DNA from: Apostichopus japonicus
Lineage: Eukaryota; Echinodermata; Holothuroidea; Aspidochirotida; Stichopodidae
DNA length: 64,000 nucleotides
Assembly: GCF_037975245.1 (NCBI RefSeq)
Contig: NC_092575.1
Coordinates: 3,657,501 to 3,721,500, forward strand
Direction of reading: 5' to 3'
Part shown: one piece after another, positions 1-11,745 of the stretch
Numbering within the stretch: the stretch's first letter is position 1
Layout: every line of letters begins with the position of its first letter
Position numbers and translations under genes: made by a program
Notes under the pieces: model-generated
What the model was told of the DNA's origin: nothing
Database searches by the model: none
The model's input: the letters and a program-made list of their open reading frames with translations, nothing else

Positions 1-960
1 GATTAATGGGTTCATAAATTAACAAAGAAAAATAAAGCAGTAACAACCTGTTGACCGTCAAAATGGAAACATTGAACCCTGGTTTGTGCTTCTCGCGGAC
101 ACCCATGATTTATTGCATTACATGAGAATGCATGAACGAGAAATTGTTAGCAATAAAATTCAAAGGTTTTGCACAAATCAAAGTATAAATATGTGTATGT
201 TTATAAAAAATTGATTCTGAATTGAATAAAGCGGTTAAACCATGTGGAGTGTCCCACACAGATGTGTATTTCAGATTGAGAAGGTATACCAAACGGTGAG
301 AATTCAATCTCAAATAAGATGTGAATCACATGACGATGTAAGGTTAACCCATATAGTTACACCTCGCAGTAAAACACAACATTAAATTTGCATATCACGC
401 GTCGCGTATATTCTATGATAAAAGGGTTAACAAGCACAAACAACAAATATACAACAAAAATGCCTTTGTCAAACAATGACATTGCAATGTTACCATGGAG
501 ATGACAATGCAATGATTGTTCTATTTTGGGTATTGACTTGTTATTATAATAAATTGATTCAGTGGTTTATATCATTACATAAATAAAGAAGCTCCCAGAT
601 AAATGTGTAACGAAAAATGAAATAAAACTTAAAACATAAAAGGAAGGAAAGAAAACAATTTGATAGGCTCTCTTCTCAGTTCCATAATTATCCGTCCATA
701 GACATTTAATTATTATTATTGTTTTAATCTGTTCTTATTTTCATTTAGTTTAATTCATCCTACTGGTCATTAAAATTTCGTATATAGGCCTGTCTATACC
801 GTATTTGATATCCCTGCATTGCCTTAGTTTTTTATCATCAAATTGACTGTCTTAAATTTCTCTCTATAACATTTGCCAATCTTTTCATTTAGGAATACTT
901 GATTCCAAATGCCCTCCAATTTCTCCAGATCTATCACCCGTCATATGCCTGTCATATAGT
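1..960. other. AT-rich non-coding stretch
   Basis: No splice-bounded open frame, RNA gene or repeat unit is visible here. The sequence is unique-looking AT-rich DNA with short ATT runs near 707-722. It is most likely intergenic or intronic. Confidence 0.6.
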
Positions 961-973
961 CTTCGCTACTTCC

Positions 974-2228
974 GGGGGGGGGTAGAGGGGGGGGAGTCTT
1001 CCACGACGTCTCCTGCCCAGCGTGCTGGAAGATCGTAATGTTTTTGCTCTCACTGAGGATTTCGTGTATACTATAGCTTGCCATTGTCTTTGTTTATGAT
1101 TTAATTACCATTGAACATCACTCATTGCTTGTCAGCCGGACAACTTGACCTAATTTTGTGTACTTGTTTTTATGAGTGAAGTAATTTAAATTTTAATCGA
1201 CTCATTTCATCTAGAGTTTCCAAGCCCATTGAAGTGTCAAACTTTCGATTGAGGAGGAGGAGGGACGATTCTGTCACGAGAAAAAAAAAGTAGCAACTAT
1301 ATATATACACTGCGATGAACATGGCATGGCTTGGCAATATTATGATGTATATCATTATGACTAACACGATGTTCAAACAGCTCGCGGTGTATACAGACCC
1401 CCCCCCCCCCATGCCCCATGGTAACTGATTTGCTGATTGTCATCGCGGTTGAGTCCTAACTTTACACAATAGATAGATCATAGTAGTCAATAGGCTAACT
1501 TCAACGACAGAAAATCAAATCAAATTGTTAAGCCATTAGCTATAAATGGTAGGTTGGCTGCTTGTAGTCTGCAGGGTGGGTGGTAGGTATGAAAGTAAAA
1601 ACGAAGGGGTAAAGAATAATGACAAATCAGACATTGGTTGTCATTCGATAAAGTCATCAAATGACGATGAAACAATTCCCTTTGACACATCACACACGTC
1701 GTGTTCGGGATATTGGCAGTCACAAAACGTCTTTTTTTTCCCCTGTTGTGTGTGTGTGCCGGAGAAATGGCCACATGTATTTATGCGATGCGTGAATTTT
1801 ACGGAAGAATGGAATAAGATGTGATGATGGACTTGGCAGGAATGAAGAAGCGGGGGGGGGGGGGTGAGGGGAGCCAGGGACTATACGTCATTGTGGTCTG
1901 AGGCCAATTAAGACTGGGGTCCACGAAGGAATATCGAGTGCCTGTGAGATATGGGATATTGACTATTGTGCATGGGTGGTAAACTCCATTTTGTACTAAT
2001 AGCACGGGGAGAAGGGGGGGGGGGTTGTGCTTATATGATATGTTGGTCAGGGAATGGGTGACCCCCTCTCCTTTGAAACATGGTGAATTGGTGAAATGAT
2101 ATGTGCTTCGATACAAAATTGTACTATAATTGGCAACATATGAAACATTGTAGAAGAATTGTCGACAGCTTAGGGTCTACCGCACATACATGTTATATAT
2201 ATATATTTTCTTGGTGGAGGGGGGGGGG
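974..2228. repeat. Cluster of G/C homopolymer runs
   Basis: Six uninterrupted G or C runs of 8 to 13 bases lie within 1.3 kb: 974-982, 987-994, 1398-1410 (C), 1852-1864, 2014-2024 and 2219-2228. The sequence between them is ordinary AT-rich DNA. Similar runs recur across the window and at some sites lie just inside DNA-transposon-like ends (see 63337-63530), so these may mark decayed mobile elements. No complete element is visible here. The open frames in this region (for example 1546-1824 and 1799-2116) overlap on opposite strands and show no coding signature. Confidence 0.6.
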
Positions 2229-2235
2229 AGTGAGG

Positions 2236-3965
2236 AGTTTACCCCAGAAGTATACCCGACTGCGCCCCTGGACTATTGCGTGTTTGCTCAGTTGTATAGA
2301 CTGCATTTGAAATAAAAAATGAATGCAAAAAAGGGTAATGGGTGACAAATATAATACCGACCAGGATCTCGACGTTTCTGAGGTAAGGTTCTAGGTTCTG
2401 AAGTTTGGAGCGTTTCAGTTCTATTCAAACGGTTATTTTAAGCAACCGGACGTTACTTTTAATATATTAGAAAGTATGTTATCTTCCAAAACCAAAGAGC
2501 ATGACATGTTCCAATTATATCTTGTTGATTTTTTCTTAAGCGTATATGTTCCTTCCCTAACTTTTCAAAAAGGCTCTTAAGGTGAAGCTGTTGTTGTGAT
2601 TAATTAAAAAGCTAAATTTATTAACAGCTAAATTCACCAATTGACATAAGGTGACAAAAGTATAGAGTATCTTCATAGATGCAGGGTCGGCCGCAAGAGG
2701 GTTCAATATGAGGCGTAGGGAGGAGCAGGGAAGGGGAAGGGTAGCACAAAATGTATGAAATGAGACTTTGTTGCAAGGGAAGGTAGAAACCGCAAAATTA
2801 ACCTCAAAACTTTCCGACGAAATGGATCCTTTGTGTATTCCGTAAAACAGATTCCATTATGTGCATGATTGTACATCAGCAACAATGCAACTTTGGAATT
2901 ACAATTTTCAATTCCCGACAAATGCACTCTTTTAATTACACCATGGTTAAAAAGGACATTTTTAATTAACGAAAAGGATACTTTGGAAGTGTTCCACAAC
3001 CCGTCCCCCCCATCACCACATCCACCCCAGCCGCCCCCGTTTTGTGAAATAACACAAAAGTACCGTTTTCATTAATTCAAGGGGGGTCTAAATGTCTCCT
3101 TTGTACACCCCCTGGCTTATTTCCCCTGACCCTGAAGTGGAATACGGTTATGGAAATTATGGTGCTGGACAAAAAGAGAGAGGGTTTTTACTTCTTTCTA
3201 TATTTTTTTTCTACTAAAGCCCTCAAGAAATAACACATAATCCGCCTTGCTGACATTTCATCAAAGTCATAACTAATTTGAGGATCTGGAGCAGTACTCG
3301 CAACGGCTGACATTTTTAATGTATTGCCTGGGGTATCACTTTTAACATTTCAAAACTTTAGCGCTAAAAACCAAAAACCAAAAAAAAAAAAAATTGTGTA
3401 AAATTATATTAACTGATAGTAGGGATATAGTTCATTCCGTCACATGGAACCAAATGTTTTAAATTTAGAAGAACTCTTTCTGAAGGTGTATATATGATAC
3501 AAACTTGATTAGGGTTTTCTAAAGTTGGAATAAAAGTTTAAAAAAAAAAATGTCAAAAGAAATTTATCAAAAGCTTTCTTGAAGAATTGAAAGAACCAAG
3601 TGTGGAACATGCCCATAGCGAAGTCACCTTCGAAAAAGGACAAATAACAACATCTAATATCGCCTGAAGAACGACAGGCTGTCGCAACGACAGACTGTCT
3701 ATGAGTATAGGCTATGTCGGTGAAACTTTTGTTTGCTAAAACTATAGTAGTATCAAACTATCTTTTAATGTTGTTAATCTATTAATAATCCATATAAGAG
3801 TCACATTTTGACATTTTGAATTGTGATATATTTATATAAGTTTGTTGGTGGTATTTTGGATACGAAGTTTAATCAAGAAACCAGCACGGATGCACTTAAC
3901 AAGGTCATTTTGTAAGTTAACGTGCCACGTATAGTTCGCAGAACTGGTACACACATAAAGAGATA

Positions 3966-3970
<5 letters not shown>
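2236..3970. other. Non-coding stretch with a C-rich tract and a poly-A run
   Basis: A C-rich tract lies at 3001-3040 and an A run at about 3380-3393. Nothing else is recognised. Short open frames here have no domain-like composition. Confidence 0.55.
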
Positions 3971-3974
<4 letters not shown>

Positions 3975-4005
<31 letters not shown>

Positions 4006-4060
4006 CTATATATATATATCAACACACATATATGTATATATGTGTGTGTATAATATTCAT
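3975..4060. repeat. (TA)n microsatellite with TG/CA flank
   Basis: Two TA tracts (about 3975-4004 and 4007-4019) are followed by an imperfect palindrome of CACACATATATG and TATATGTGTGTG. This is simple-sequence DNA. Confidence 0.9.
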
Positions 4061-4785
4061 ATATATTTCTTTAGGCTATATCAAACAGTTATTATATACG
4101 AATAAAGCAATATTTGGAATTATATAAACGTATATAATTCCCATTAGTACCGCATATACATATCAATGATGCACCAAGAAGGCTTGAAATAAAGCATGAA
4201 ACTTTTTTATGTTGTATTAATTTATAATGCAGACTGTCGAACTAAGACAGAAATGTGTAAATGTTTTTGACTTCCAATTAGTGGAATTTTTTTAAATGAA
4301 AGTTCGAGCTTGTTTATTATTATTATTATCTTGACGAGAAAGAAGAACATGGCGATCAATGATCCGATCACCAGTTGGGGGAAATAAAATAGCTCTTATT
4401 TTCACTTTAACCAATCGTATCCCCGCAAGATAGGCTATGCATTACAACTCATCCTTGTATACGTCTATCTGTTTACGTAAGCAATCATATTCCGCCTACG
4501 CAATCATGTGTTTATGTATACAGAAGTCAACGACGAAGCCTGCTTTCTTCCCTATATACATCTACTGAACTGTTGTTATATGCAAGGACTGATTCTGTAA
4601 AATCTGTTCGCGTGTGCATCTGGGATATGGAGAATTAGTTTCTAAGAAGAGAAAATTACCGTAGTTTCTATAAGAGGAGACAGTTAAGTTGAACGAAGAC
4701 TGTATGGATCTTTTCCCCCACTTTGTAACACAAGATTTAACAGTGAGGAAAAACAAGATGGGGTTTTGTTATAGGGTGGTTGGTG
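4061..4785. other. Non-coding stretch
   Basis: AT-rich sequence with a short ATT run at about 4315-4330. Nothing recognised. Confidence 0.5.
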
Positions 4786-4850
4786 GGATTTTCCGACTCA
4801 TTACGATTTTCATTTATATATATTCATTTGCCTTTGTCGTTTACCTCCAT
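4786..4850 (+). mobile_element. 5'-truncated SINE tail fragment
   Basis: Matches the 3' part of the SINE family seen at 16517-16692. It starts in the block reading CCGACTCATTACGATTTTC, passes through a short TA tract and ends in a block reading TTTGCCTTTGTCGTTTACC. The tRNA-like head is missing, as expected for a 5'-truncated retrotransposed copy. It lies about 180 bp upstream of a fuller copy in the same orientation. Confidence 0.7.
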
Positions 4851-5025
4851 TTCATTAACATAAAGTCTGTTCAAAGTTTCTCTTTCGAGATCCGGCTAGT
4901 TAGGAATCACAAATGATTTTCGAGTTGGTTAGCATCATGTTTGATCTCTATAGAGTAAGGCAAAATATGTCACCGAAAACAGAACTAGTATTGTTCGATA
5001 CAGGTGACAAACGCCTACAGTGGAA

Positions 5026-5188
5026 TTACGACCTTCCTTACCGGTTTAGAACCTCTGGACATACAATCAGCGTCCATAGCCTAGTTGGTTAGGGTGTCCG
5101 CGTACAAAGCGGGAGGACCGGGTTCGAATCCCGGTGGAGGCTGGAAGGTTTTTCACTGTTTTTGATTTTCCAACTCATTACGATTTTC

Positions 5189-5236
<48 letters not shown>

Positions 5237-5240
5237 TATT
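5026..5240 (+). mobile_element. tRNA-derived SINE, nearly full length
   Basis: From 5' to 3' the element has a short leader (5026-5069, sharing TTACGACCTTCC and AACCTCTG with the copy at 16699), a tRNA-like head (5070-5141), a unique body beginning GGCTGGAAGG, and a TA array (about 5192-5234). The head folds as a tRNA: a 7-bp acceptor stem between 5070-5076 and 5135-5141 with one mismatch, a D-arm region, a 5-bp anticodon stem with a 7-base loop, and a T arm with GGTTCGAATCC. The loop reads as anticodon ACA, but the acceptor mismatch and lineage-specific body make this a retrotransposon rather than a working tRNA gene. The TA array appears to have expanded from the short TA tract inside the element. 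Confidence 0.8.
5077..5131 (+). promoter_or_regulatory. Internal RNA polymerase III promoter (A and B boxes) of SINE
   Basis: An A-box-like TAGCCTAGTTGG lies at 5077-5088 and a perfect B box GGTTCGAATCC at 5121-5131. The spacing is normal for a tRNA gene. This is the family's best preserved promoter in the window. Confidence 0.75.
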
Positions 5241-5245
5241 TGTAT

Positions 5246-5840
5246 GGATCTTGCGTATGCGTACCGAATGGACAAGAAAACGAAAGCAAGGAATGAAGCT
5301 TTTAAGCCTATGGGCAAATGATGTCAAGTGCTCTTGGTTCTTGTTAAGGATTGATTTCAGTGAAACCATTACATCTATGCATCTAAAAAACTGACTTGCT
5401 GATTAGAGCATAGACCAGTCTTTGGTACCCCCTTAGGCTATCCTCTAGACACGCTTTCATTTCGACGGTTTTTTTTCTTCTTCATAAAGTGAATCACCAA
5501 GGTTAATTTGCTTATCACTGGATTTGGCCGAGGATATCAGGAGCATATATATACGTACGAAATGCATCTACTATCGAGAAGACGAAGAGAATAAACACGA
5601 GGCAGCAGAATTCAGTTCTATATGTTAAGATTGAAAACCACAAACGCACGATAATTATTCATTCAGTGGGTTTTTAATCCACATTAACGTATTGCTAAAG
5701 ATTGTGCGTCAGAGGTACCTATACATTCGACTTGATTTTAACTCAACATCTGTTGTGTGACTTAGCCTACATCAGGAAACCTGTTATGATAATGTGATAT
5801 GGAGATTGTTATAGCAAATTTCCTTTTTTTAAACATATAA
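5246..5840. other. Non-coding stretch
   Basis: Nothing recognised beyond short T runs. Confidence 0.5.
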
Positions 5841-5847
5841 ATGAATA

Positions 5848-5923
5848 AATATATATATATACGCTCACACACACGCACACACACATTATAATTATAATGT
5901 TAATTATTGTTAATATATATATA

Positions 5924-5971
<48 letters not shown>
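5848..5971. repeat. Compound (TA)n and (CA)n microsatellite
   Basis: A short TA tract, a CA tract (about 5865-5885), an AT-rich spacer and a long TA tract (about 5922-5971) form one compound simple repeat. Confidence 0.9.
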
Positions 5972-5977
<6 letters not shown>

Positions 5978-6132
5978 CCTATACTTGCACGTGATAAGTA
6001 ATTTGTTAACCAAGCTACCGGAAAATAATCAAACAAGGGATGTTGAATTAAAAACTGTTTTTGTCTAACAAATATTATTTACCATAGTGTCATTGTTCCC
6101 GATATTTTTTCCCTAAGCGTGGTTGAAAGGGA

Positions 6133-6220
6133 AATTCCCGTTGGGCCGAGGTCGGGCAAAGGTCACTGCTGCCCTCGCCCAATGGTGTTTTGGGTGTGAC
6201 CTTTTACACCCCCTTCTTTA
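6133..6220. repeat. Imperfect GC-rich inverted repeat
   Basis: Blocks TTGGGC and GGGCA on the left face TGCCC and GCCCAA on the right around 6139-6183, giving an imperfect hairpin in otherwise AT-rich DNA. It is followed by GTGACC, inverted relative to the internal GGTCAC. It may be a scrap of a mobile element. No ends or target duplication could be identified. Confidence 0.35.
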
Positions 6221-8199
6221 TATATGTACGTATTACGTCAGTTTCATTCTTCATTCCTCTCTTATTTGACAGTGGTGTTGCATGTGCCTACCTTAGAAAT
6301 GAGAGAAACGAGATCAATGTTAAAAGCAGAATATTACTTTAAATGCATCAATTGCAATTGAACAACACCCATAAAAAACTTGAACATTCCCCCTTTTTAC
6401 CGGAATTGGATAATTCTAACGGTTTGTTTCATTTAATGTGGACGCAAATAATCTCCCCCTTATATCTGAATAAAACTCATGTCTTTAATCTTTCACCATC
6501 CCAGAGTAATGATATCCCAAATTGTTTTAGCAAATACTTGTCTTATCTTAGCTTCATAGAATGGATATTCAGTTTACTTCATTCATGTTCAGTTTCATGG
6601 GTAGAATAACTAATCCATTAGAAATTAATTAAAAGTAAGGGGGAAAATAAAATAATTACTGATATGATTAGAAATGATTACAAAATGTAAGAAATGAATT
6701 GAACTGGTATGATTAGGAATGAAATTATTACAGATGATTAGAAATGATTACAAACAATTATAAAATGGAATGAAATTGCTTTATATTCATTCTGATTGAC
6801 ATGTTGTTTTATATTATCTCGTATTTCATTATGACGTCAAACAATGTCAAAATTTAGAAAACAAAGTCTGACACTTTTTTTCGAGATAAGATTTGGCTCC
6901 AAGAGTAATGAATATCTTTTTAAATTAAGTCTAAAACAACGAAATAATTCAGTGGTTCCTGTGGAGTCTTTACATTCCATTCGCTGCATGCAACCGGGTT
7001 GATATCGCGTTGAAATTAACTAAATGACTTGTAAGAACATTAAAGTTAGATCATGTTTCATTGATAACCGACTAAAGTTACGTTCTTTCGTGAAACTAAT
7101 CTATACCAATAATACCTAACTATACGAAATATTGTAAAAATTTATAAAATATGTATAGATTTATAAAAATTTATATTAAAATCAAATTTGATTTACATTG
7201 ATCGCAATAAGACAGTCTCAAAACTATTCTCAATCGAAGCTTGCCCATTTGAGATTAATAAATGGTTCCATTCGAATCCGAACCAAATATATTATTGTAA
7301 TATTAGTATTAATAATACTGAACCAACAACAATTAATTTAAATTTAAAAAAAAATGTAACTTGATCAGTTGCACTAATGAAATGCATTGTAATAGGAAAG
7401 GGGAATTTTTGTAGGTATCCTTAATGAAACATGTAACGTAAGAATGAGCACAAAGTATTGATAACATATTTTCTGCTTTGCACTTTTCGAAAATTGTTCA
7501 TATTGATTTTCCAGTCAGTGTACTAGTTTTGATTTGCTGTTACATTTTGCATTAAGTGATCAGTTACAACCAAAGAAAACAAATCGAAAGACAAAAAAAA
7601 AAGGAAAAGGAGTCCCGGATTGGAATAAATGTCATATCTATACAAAATGTTAACATTATTCGTTTCAGATTGACTATTACACATTATACATATTGGCGGA
7701 AGTTATTCAACCATACGGGATTATACGGCTACGGTACAGGTCTTAAAGGGTGTGAAGACTCGCGCAAAAAAAAACGTCTAATGCCGGTAATTTGACCTAG
7801 TTTCGAATGAGGTGTAACAGAAGTGTTAAACACCACCATCGATCCCAGAAAATACACACACACCTTGCTACCGTCGGTAATTATTCACTAGTGTACAGTC
7901 AGTAAATACAGCTGCGGTCAATACCCACAGCACAGTATACAAACGATACAGCGATGGACATCTCAGGTCCAGCTAAAGATAATTAAAGTATCACATTTCA
8001 TTACTGTCTGCATTTTGTATACAACACGAACAAAACGTCACTTACAAGCAACAGAAAGTTAACTTTTTCAGATTGCCGCACGCGGTTTGGGGCGAGTCTT
8101 CAATGCCTTTAAGCACTCGACGTCTCTACAATATCAATTACACAGTTTTAGAAGTTTCGTTCTCCTGTTCGATTGAAACGAACGGCATTACTTTAGTAC
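6221..8199. other. Non-coding stretch with a short local repeat
   Basis: The block GATTAGAAATGATTACAAA recurs around 6665 and 6737 in a degenerate local repeat. One TGACGTCA palindrome sits at 6832-6839. No credible exon was found. Confidence 0.5.
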
Positions 8200-8204
8200 A
8201 AAAC

Positions 8205-8437
8205 AAAGCTACAAATAAAAAAACGAAACATAGCAATATCAATCGAAGCATGGCAACAAAAGACAAGACAAGTAGAAACAAAACAATACAAGGCGAAACT
8301 AAAGGATAGGCGGAATGAAACAAAAAACGAAACTAATCGAAACGACACGAAAAAAAAAGAACAAAGAAAAAGCACACAAAACACACACAAAACACACACA
8401 AAAACAAACACAAAAACAAAAACGAAACGAAACGAAT
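8205..8437. repeat. T-poor, A/C/G low-complexity tract
   Basis: About 230 bases made almost wholly of A with C and G, with ACGAAAC, ACAAAAC and ACACACAA-type words and very little T. The strong strand asymmetry is typical of decayed simple repeat. The overlapping open frames on the minus strand (rich in F, V and L) are artefacts of this composition. Confidence 0.75.
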
Positions 8438-8439
8438 TA

Positions 8440-10285
8440 AATATGAACTGGCCCTGAAACAAACCGTTTTTTTTTGTAATTCAAAGTTTTAATTTTGGGG
8501 GTTGGTAGGAGAGAATTGAAGGGGATTAAATAAACTCCCCGGCAACGAATGCAACTGTACATGCAGATCCTATAACGAGGGTTTAATAAAACGAAGCTTA
8601 CAACGGTTGAAACAAAATTCAATTGAATGGAATACAAAGATTTACATGGTTATATATTCATCATAATTCAAAAACGTAGAATTTCACTGAAAATCTGTCA
8701 CCGACAGTCGTCGGCGGTTTCATCTCTGAATTTACGACTTGGCCACTTCTATTTGAAACATTTATCACAAAGAAGTTAATTTCAAAAATTAAGTTCGTGA
8801 CATTTGCTTCTCTATCGTTTTTGTTTTGGCAGAGACGGTTAATAAAGCTCATCAGAATATGTTTCCACTTGTAAATCAATTCCATATTTTCCATTATCAG
8901 CTTCCAAAATGGCGGCATGATATCTGTTACACACAATCACACAGACTGACAGATTCAAGTTATGATTCTCAATATCGAATTCTAAAAGGAGAAATCAATT
9001 CAATGCAAGAGAATATCACAAGTAATTAACAGAGTATACAAAATATCACAATGTAACTGTTCGTGGTTAGGCTTCGTTGTCAATTGCCAACCGTATGTAT
9101 GCATTTATATCATTCAATTCCAAGGTGGAGAAAGAAAGAAAATAAAAACCTGCCTGGTAAATGACTTGTGGGTAAGTCTAGGCAAATTGCTACTGACACT
9201 TAATGAACCATATTGTTTCAACGAGAGCTCCTATGCAGGTCAAACTCCATATTGGGGTTTGTCCCCAATCTTGAACGAAAAAGTACTCACAGATCAGTCA
9301 TTACAGTGAATCGTTTCTATTTGTTAGTTGGTGGCTGATATTTCAACATTTTAGGCATTCACGGTTTTGTAAAAAAAAAACCGGTGTGGATACCACGATA
9401 CTACTTATGGGAATATGTTTTTAAGAAGCATCAAGTCGGTTGCTATGACAACTGACGCCACACTTTTGATACTCTATTGTTCGGATATATCAAACAATTT
9501 TACATTTGATAGTGAACAGAAAATGGTAGTGGTTCTGTTTGTATGATACTTACAAAACTCGACAAATGACTTGTAGTAAGTCTAAATCCAATCATTTCAT
9601 AACTTCAAACACCGTCATTAAACAAATCCTCTACTCCGTCATGTTCATGCCGAAGCTCACTGGGATGCACAACTTGATATTGTGTATATGTGTATAATAA
9701 ACGTCGTAGATATACCAAGAAGTCAAGCGCATATATTTCAGTCACATGGGTTCGTTAGCTTACGAGGAAGCTTAAGAAACTTTGCATATTCTTAGAATAA
9801 GTCACATATATCTCGGGGCACATCCAATTTATATCCAGTCGATTCACACAGAGATTACAGTAACTACTTTAAATCTTACATCTATCATCTCAAAAACAGA
9901 GGTACACGATATTAGTTCTTACATAATCTCTGTAAATATTTTGTTTCTTGTAACTATGTATAATGTCCATGCACAACATAGTTTATAACAATGAGCTTCC
10001 ATTGACATGAATTAAGTGTATACGTGTATTGGTATTGCAGATTTAGTGTGTATACAAATGCAAGCAAAAGTCATCTGGTGAAGATTGGCTTTTAAACAAG
10101 CAAACTTAACCAAATAGCGCCATCATATGTTTTGATAGTCACGCCGTAAGGTACAGCATGAGAGCGTTCTCGTATGCATATGATTCTGTCGTTTGCCTTT
10201 TAGTCGTCACACGCGGTCACATTATAAGTCAACCATCGTTTCCGTTTTAATTTAGACGAATTATAAATGACGAGTTAACCTCGCC
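8440..10285. other. Non-coding stretch
   Basis: No gene seen. The short block AAATGACTTGT followed by AAGTCTA occurs at about 9159 and again at about 9563, so a small decayed dispersed repeat may be present. Confidence 0.5.
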
Positions 10286-10287
10286 TT

Positions 10288-10289
<2 letters not shown>

Positions 10290-10318
<29 letters not shown>
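10290..10318. repeat. (AT)n microsatellite
   Basis: Uninterrupted AT dinucleotides, about 29 bases. Confidence 0.9.
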
Positions 10319-10322
<4 letters not shown>

Positions 10323-11570
10323 TGCGAATATTTCACCATCATTTTCAGAACATGTAGGGCAATAGCTTATTTGACATCTTCGTTATACACGGTCCGTACA
10401 TATATGGAAGGTCATTCCATATAGTTCTTCACACGGGAGTAGTGTGCCATTGTCAACGGTAACAATCTCATACGTGGTTGATTAACTTTGAGCAAGTTTT
10501 TTTTTTTTACTTTTTGCAGTTTTCGTAATTGTGGCAATCATATGGAATCAATTCTGGATCAAACTTACTAACACAAACGAAAGGCTTCTTCAGTGGATAT
10601 CATTCCATAGTTTCAAACTACGGGAAACACGAAACGTGACAAAGGGACTTTTCTCTATCTTAGTGGAAATATATTTAGTGAACTTGATGTGTTTTTTTTT
10701 CTTTTTTATACTGTTTGAAAACAAACCGACAAACGCACAATATTTGGGGGAAGAAAAGTAACTGGATTTTTCTGTACTTTTGATTTTACGTTTTGCAAAG
10801 CCAACGTGAGATCCAAGCATATATAGTATAATGCACTTTGTAGAAAAATTCACGTTGGTGTATATTTCATTGTAATCTTATACTGCTATTGGAAAATTCA
10901 AGAACGGCAGGCTTTCGTTTGAGTTTAGTCGTTACAAATGTGCAACGCCGCCACTGGTTTGCTTTCTTTCGCGTTCCAATCTGAAAGAGACCCATAAAGT
11001 TGTAGCAATCTTCGGAAGTTGAGCCGATATTGACATGTCTTTACTCTTTAATAGTTTTGAACAGTTAATGGAAGAAAACGGTGAGTAGAACTACGTGAAC
11101 TGTAATATTTGAACAAAGGAAAGTTCAAGTGAAATATTACGTATCCGCTATACTTAAGAGTACGATAATACAGATATAGTTGAGCAGAAATATAATTGAA
11201 GGTCTTGTCATAATTCTGATCGTTCTGAAGTTTTGACATATGATTTCGAAAATAAAAATCACGCTTTTAACTTTGGATTTTCAATTAAGAAAATCACCAA
11301 AAAAAGAAAAATGACATAGTATAAAACTAGAAGTTGGAAAAGAACAGACAAAAAGTTTTTGAAGGTGAAATTTTAACGAGAGTAAGCAATATAAGGAACG
11401 ATTCCACGTTGGGATGTAATATTGAGGATTTATGGAACAAGGAGCTTTAACTGAAGTAAGTCATTAGTTAAAAGAGAGTCTCGCCTAAAACACGTTGCCA
11501 AGAAAAGAGAAGACAATTACTAACTTCGACGTAGGGAGAAACAGTGAGAGGCTCTGAGAAAATCAGCGAG
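10319..11570. other. Sequence upstream of the candidate receptor exon, with an inverted repeat
   Basis: A perfect 9-bp inverted repeat (CCAACGTGA at 10801-10809 and TCACGTTGG at 10850-10858) spans 58 bp. No clear TATA or CCAAT arrangement could be assigned to the candidate exon at 11571. This stretch may hold its promoter and 5' UTR, but nothing in the sequence proves it. Confidence 0.4.
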
Positions 11571-11745
11571 ATGCCTTTTACATCTCCCTTGTCTGTCAAT
11601 ACTTCTAAAATGGATGGAAGGAAGTCTGACGGTGTCTTTGCAGGACATCTTCGTTGGAAAATGTTGCTGACTGTATTATTCATTTTGAACCTGATGACAT
11701 CTCCATTAGCGAATGAATTTACTGCGCCAGAGAACGTGTATATCG
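11571..11745 (+). CDS. Candidate first coding exon: signal peptide of a secreted or membrane receptor
   Basis: The frame starts at ATG 11571 and runs 58 codons plus one base to a strong donor (GTGAGT at 11746-11751), so the intron would be phase 1. Residues 29-42 are RWK followed by the hydrophobic core MLLTVLFILNL, a good signal-peptide or anchor profile. The exon then ends in TSPLANEFTAPENVYI plus a split Gly codon. A 'VYIG' after a signal peptide is how several ligand-binding receptors begin their Venus-flytrap domain (GABA-B receptors and other class C GPCRs, natriuretic receptors); that link is inference from memory of the families. An inner ATG (M14 or M31) could be the true start. The frame stays open past the donor to 11849 but loses receptor-like composition. 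An acceptor-like TTTGCAG at 11636-11642 is an alternative reading. No downstream exon was identified. Confidence 0.4.

Noticed and set aside
5070-5141. Functional tRNA gene
   Set aside because: The acceptor stem has a mismatch, and the same head with body and tail recurs with deletions at 16.5-16.9 kb, so it is a SINE head.
8193-8462. Phe/Val-rich membrane-like minus-strand frame
   Set aside because: It lies wholly in the T-poor low-complexity tract, whose complement encodes F, V, L and S by composition.
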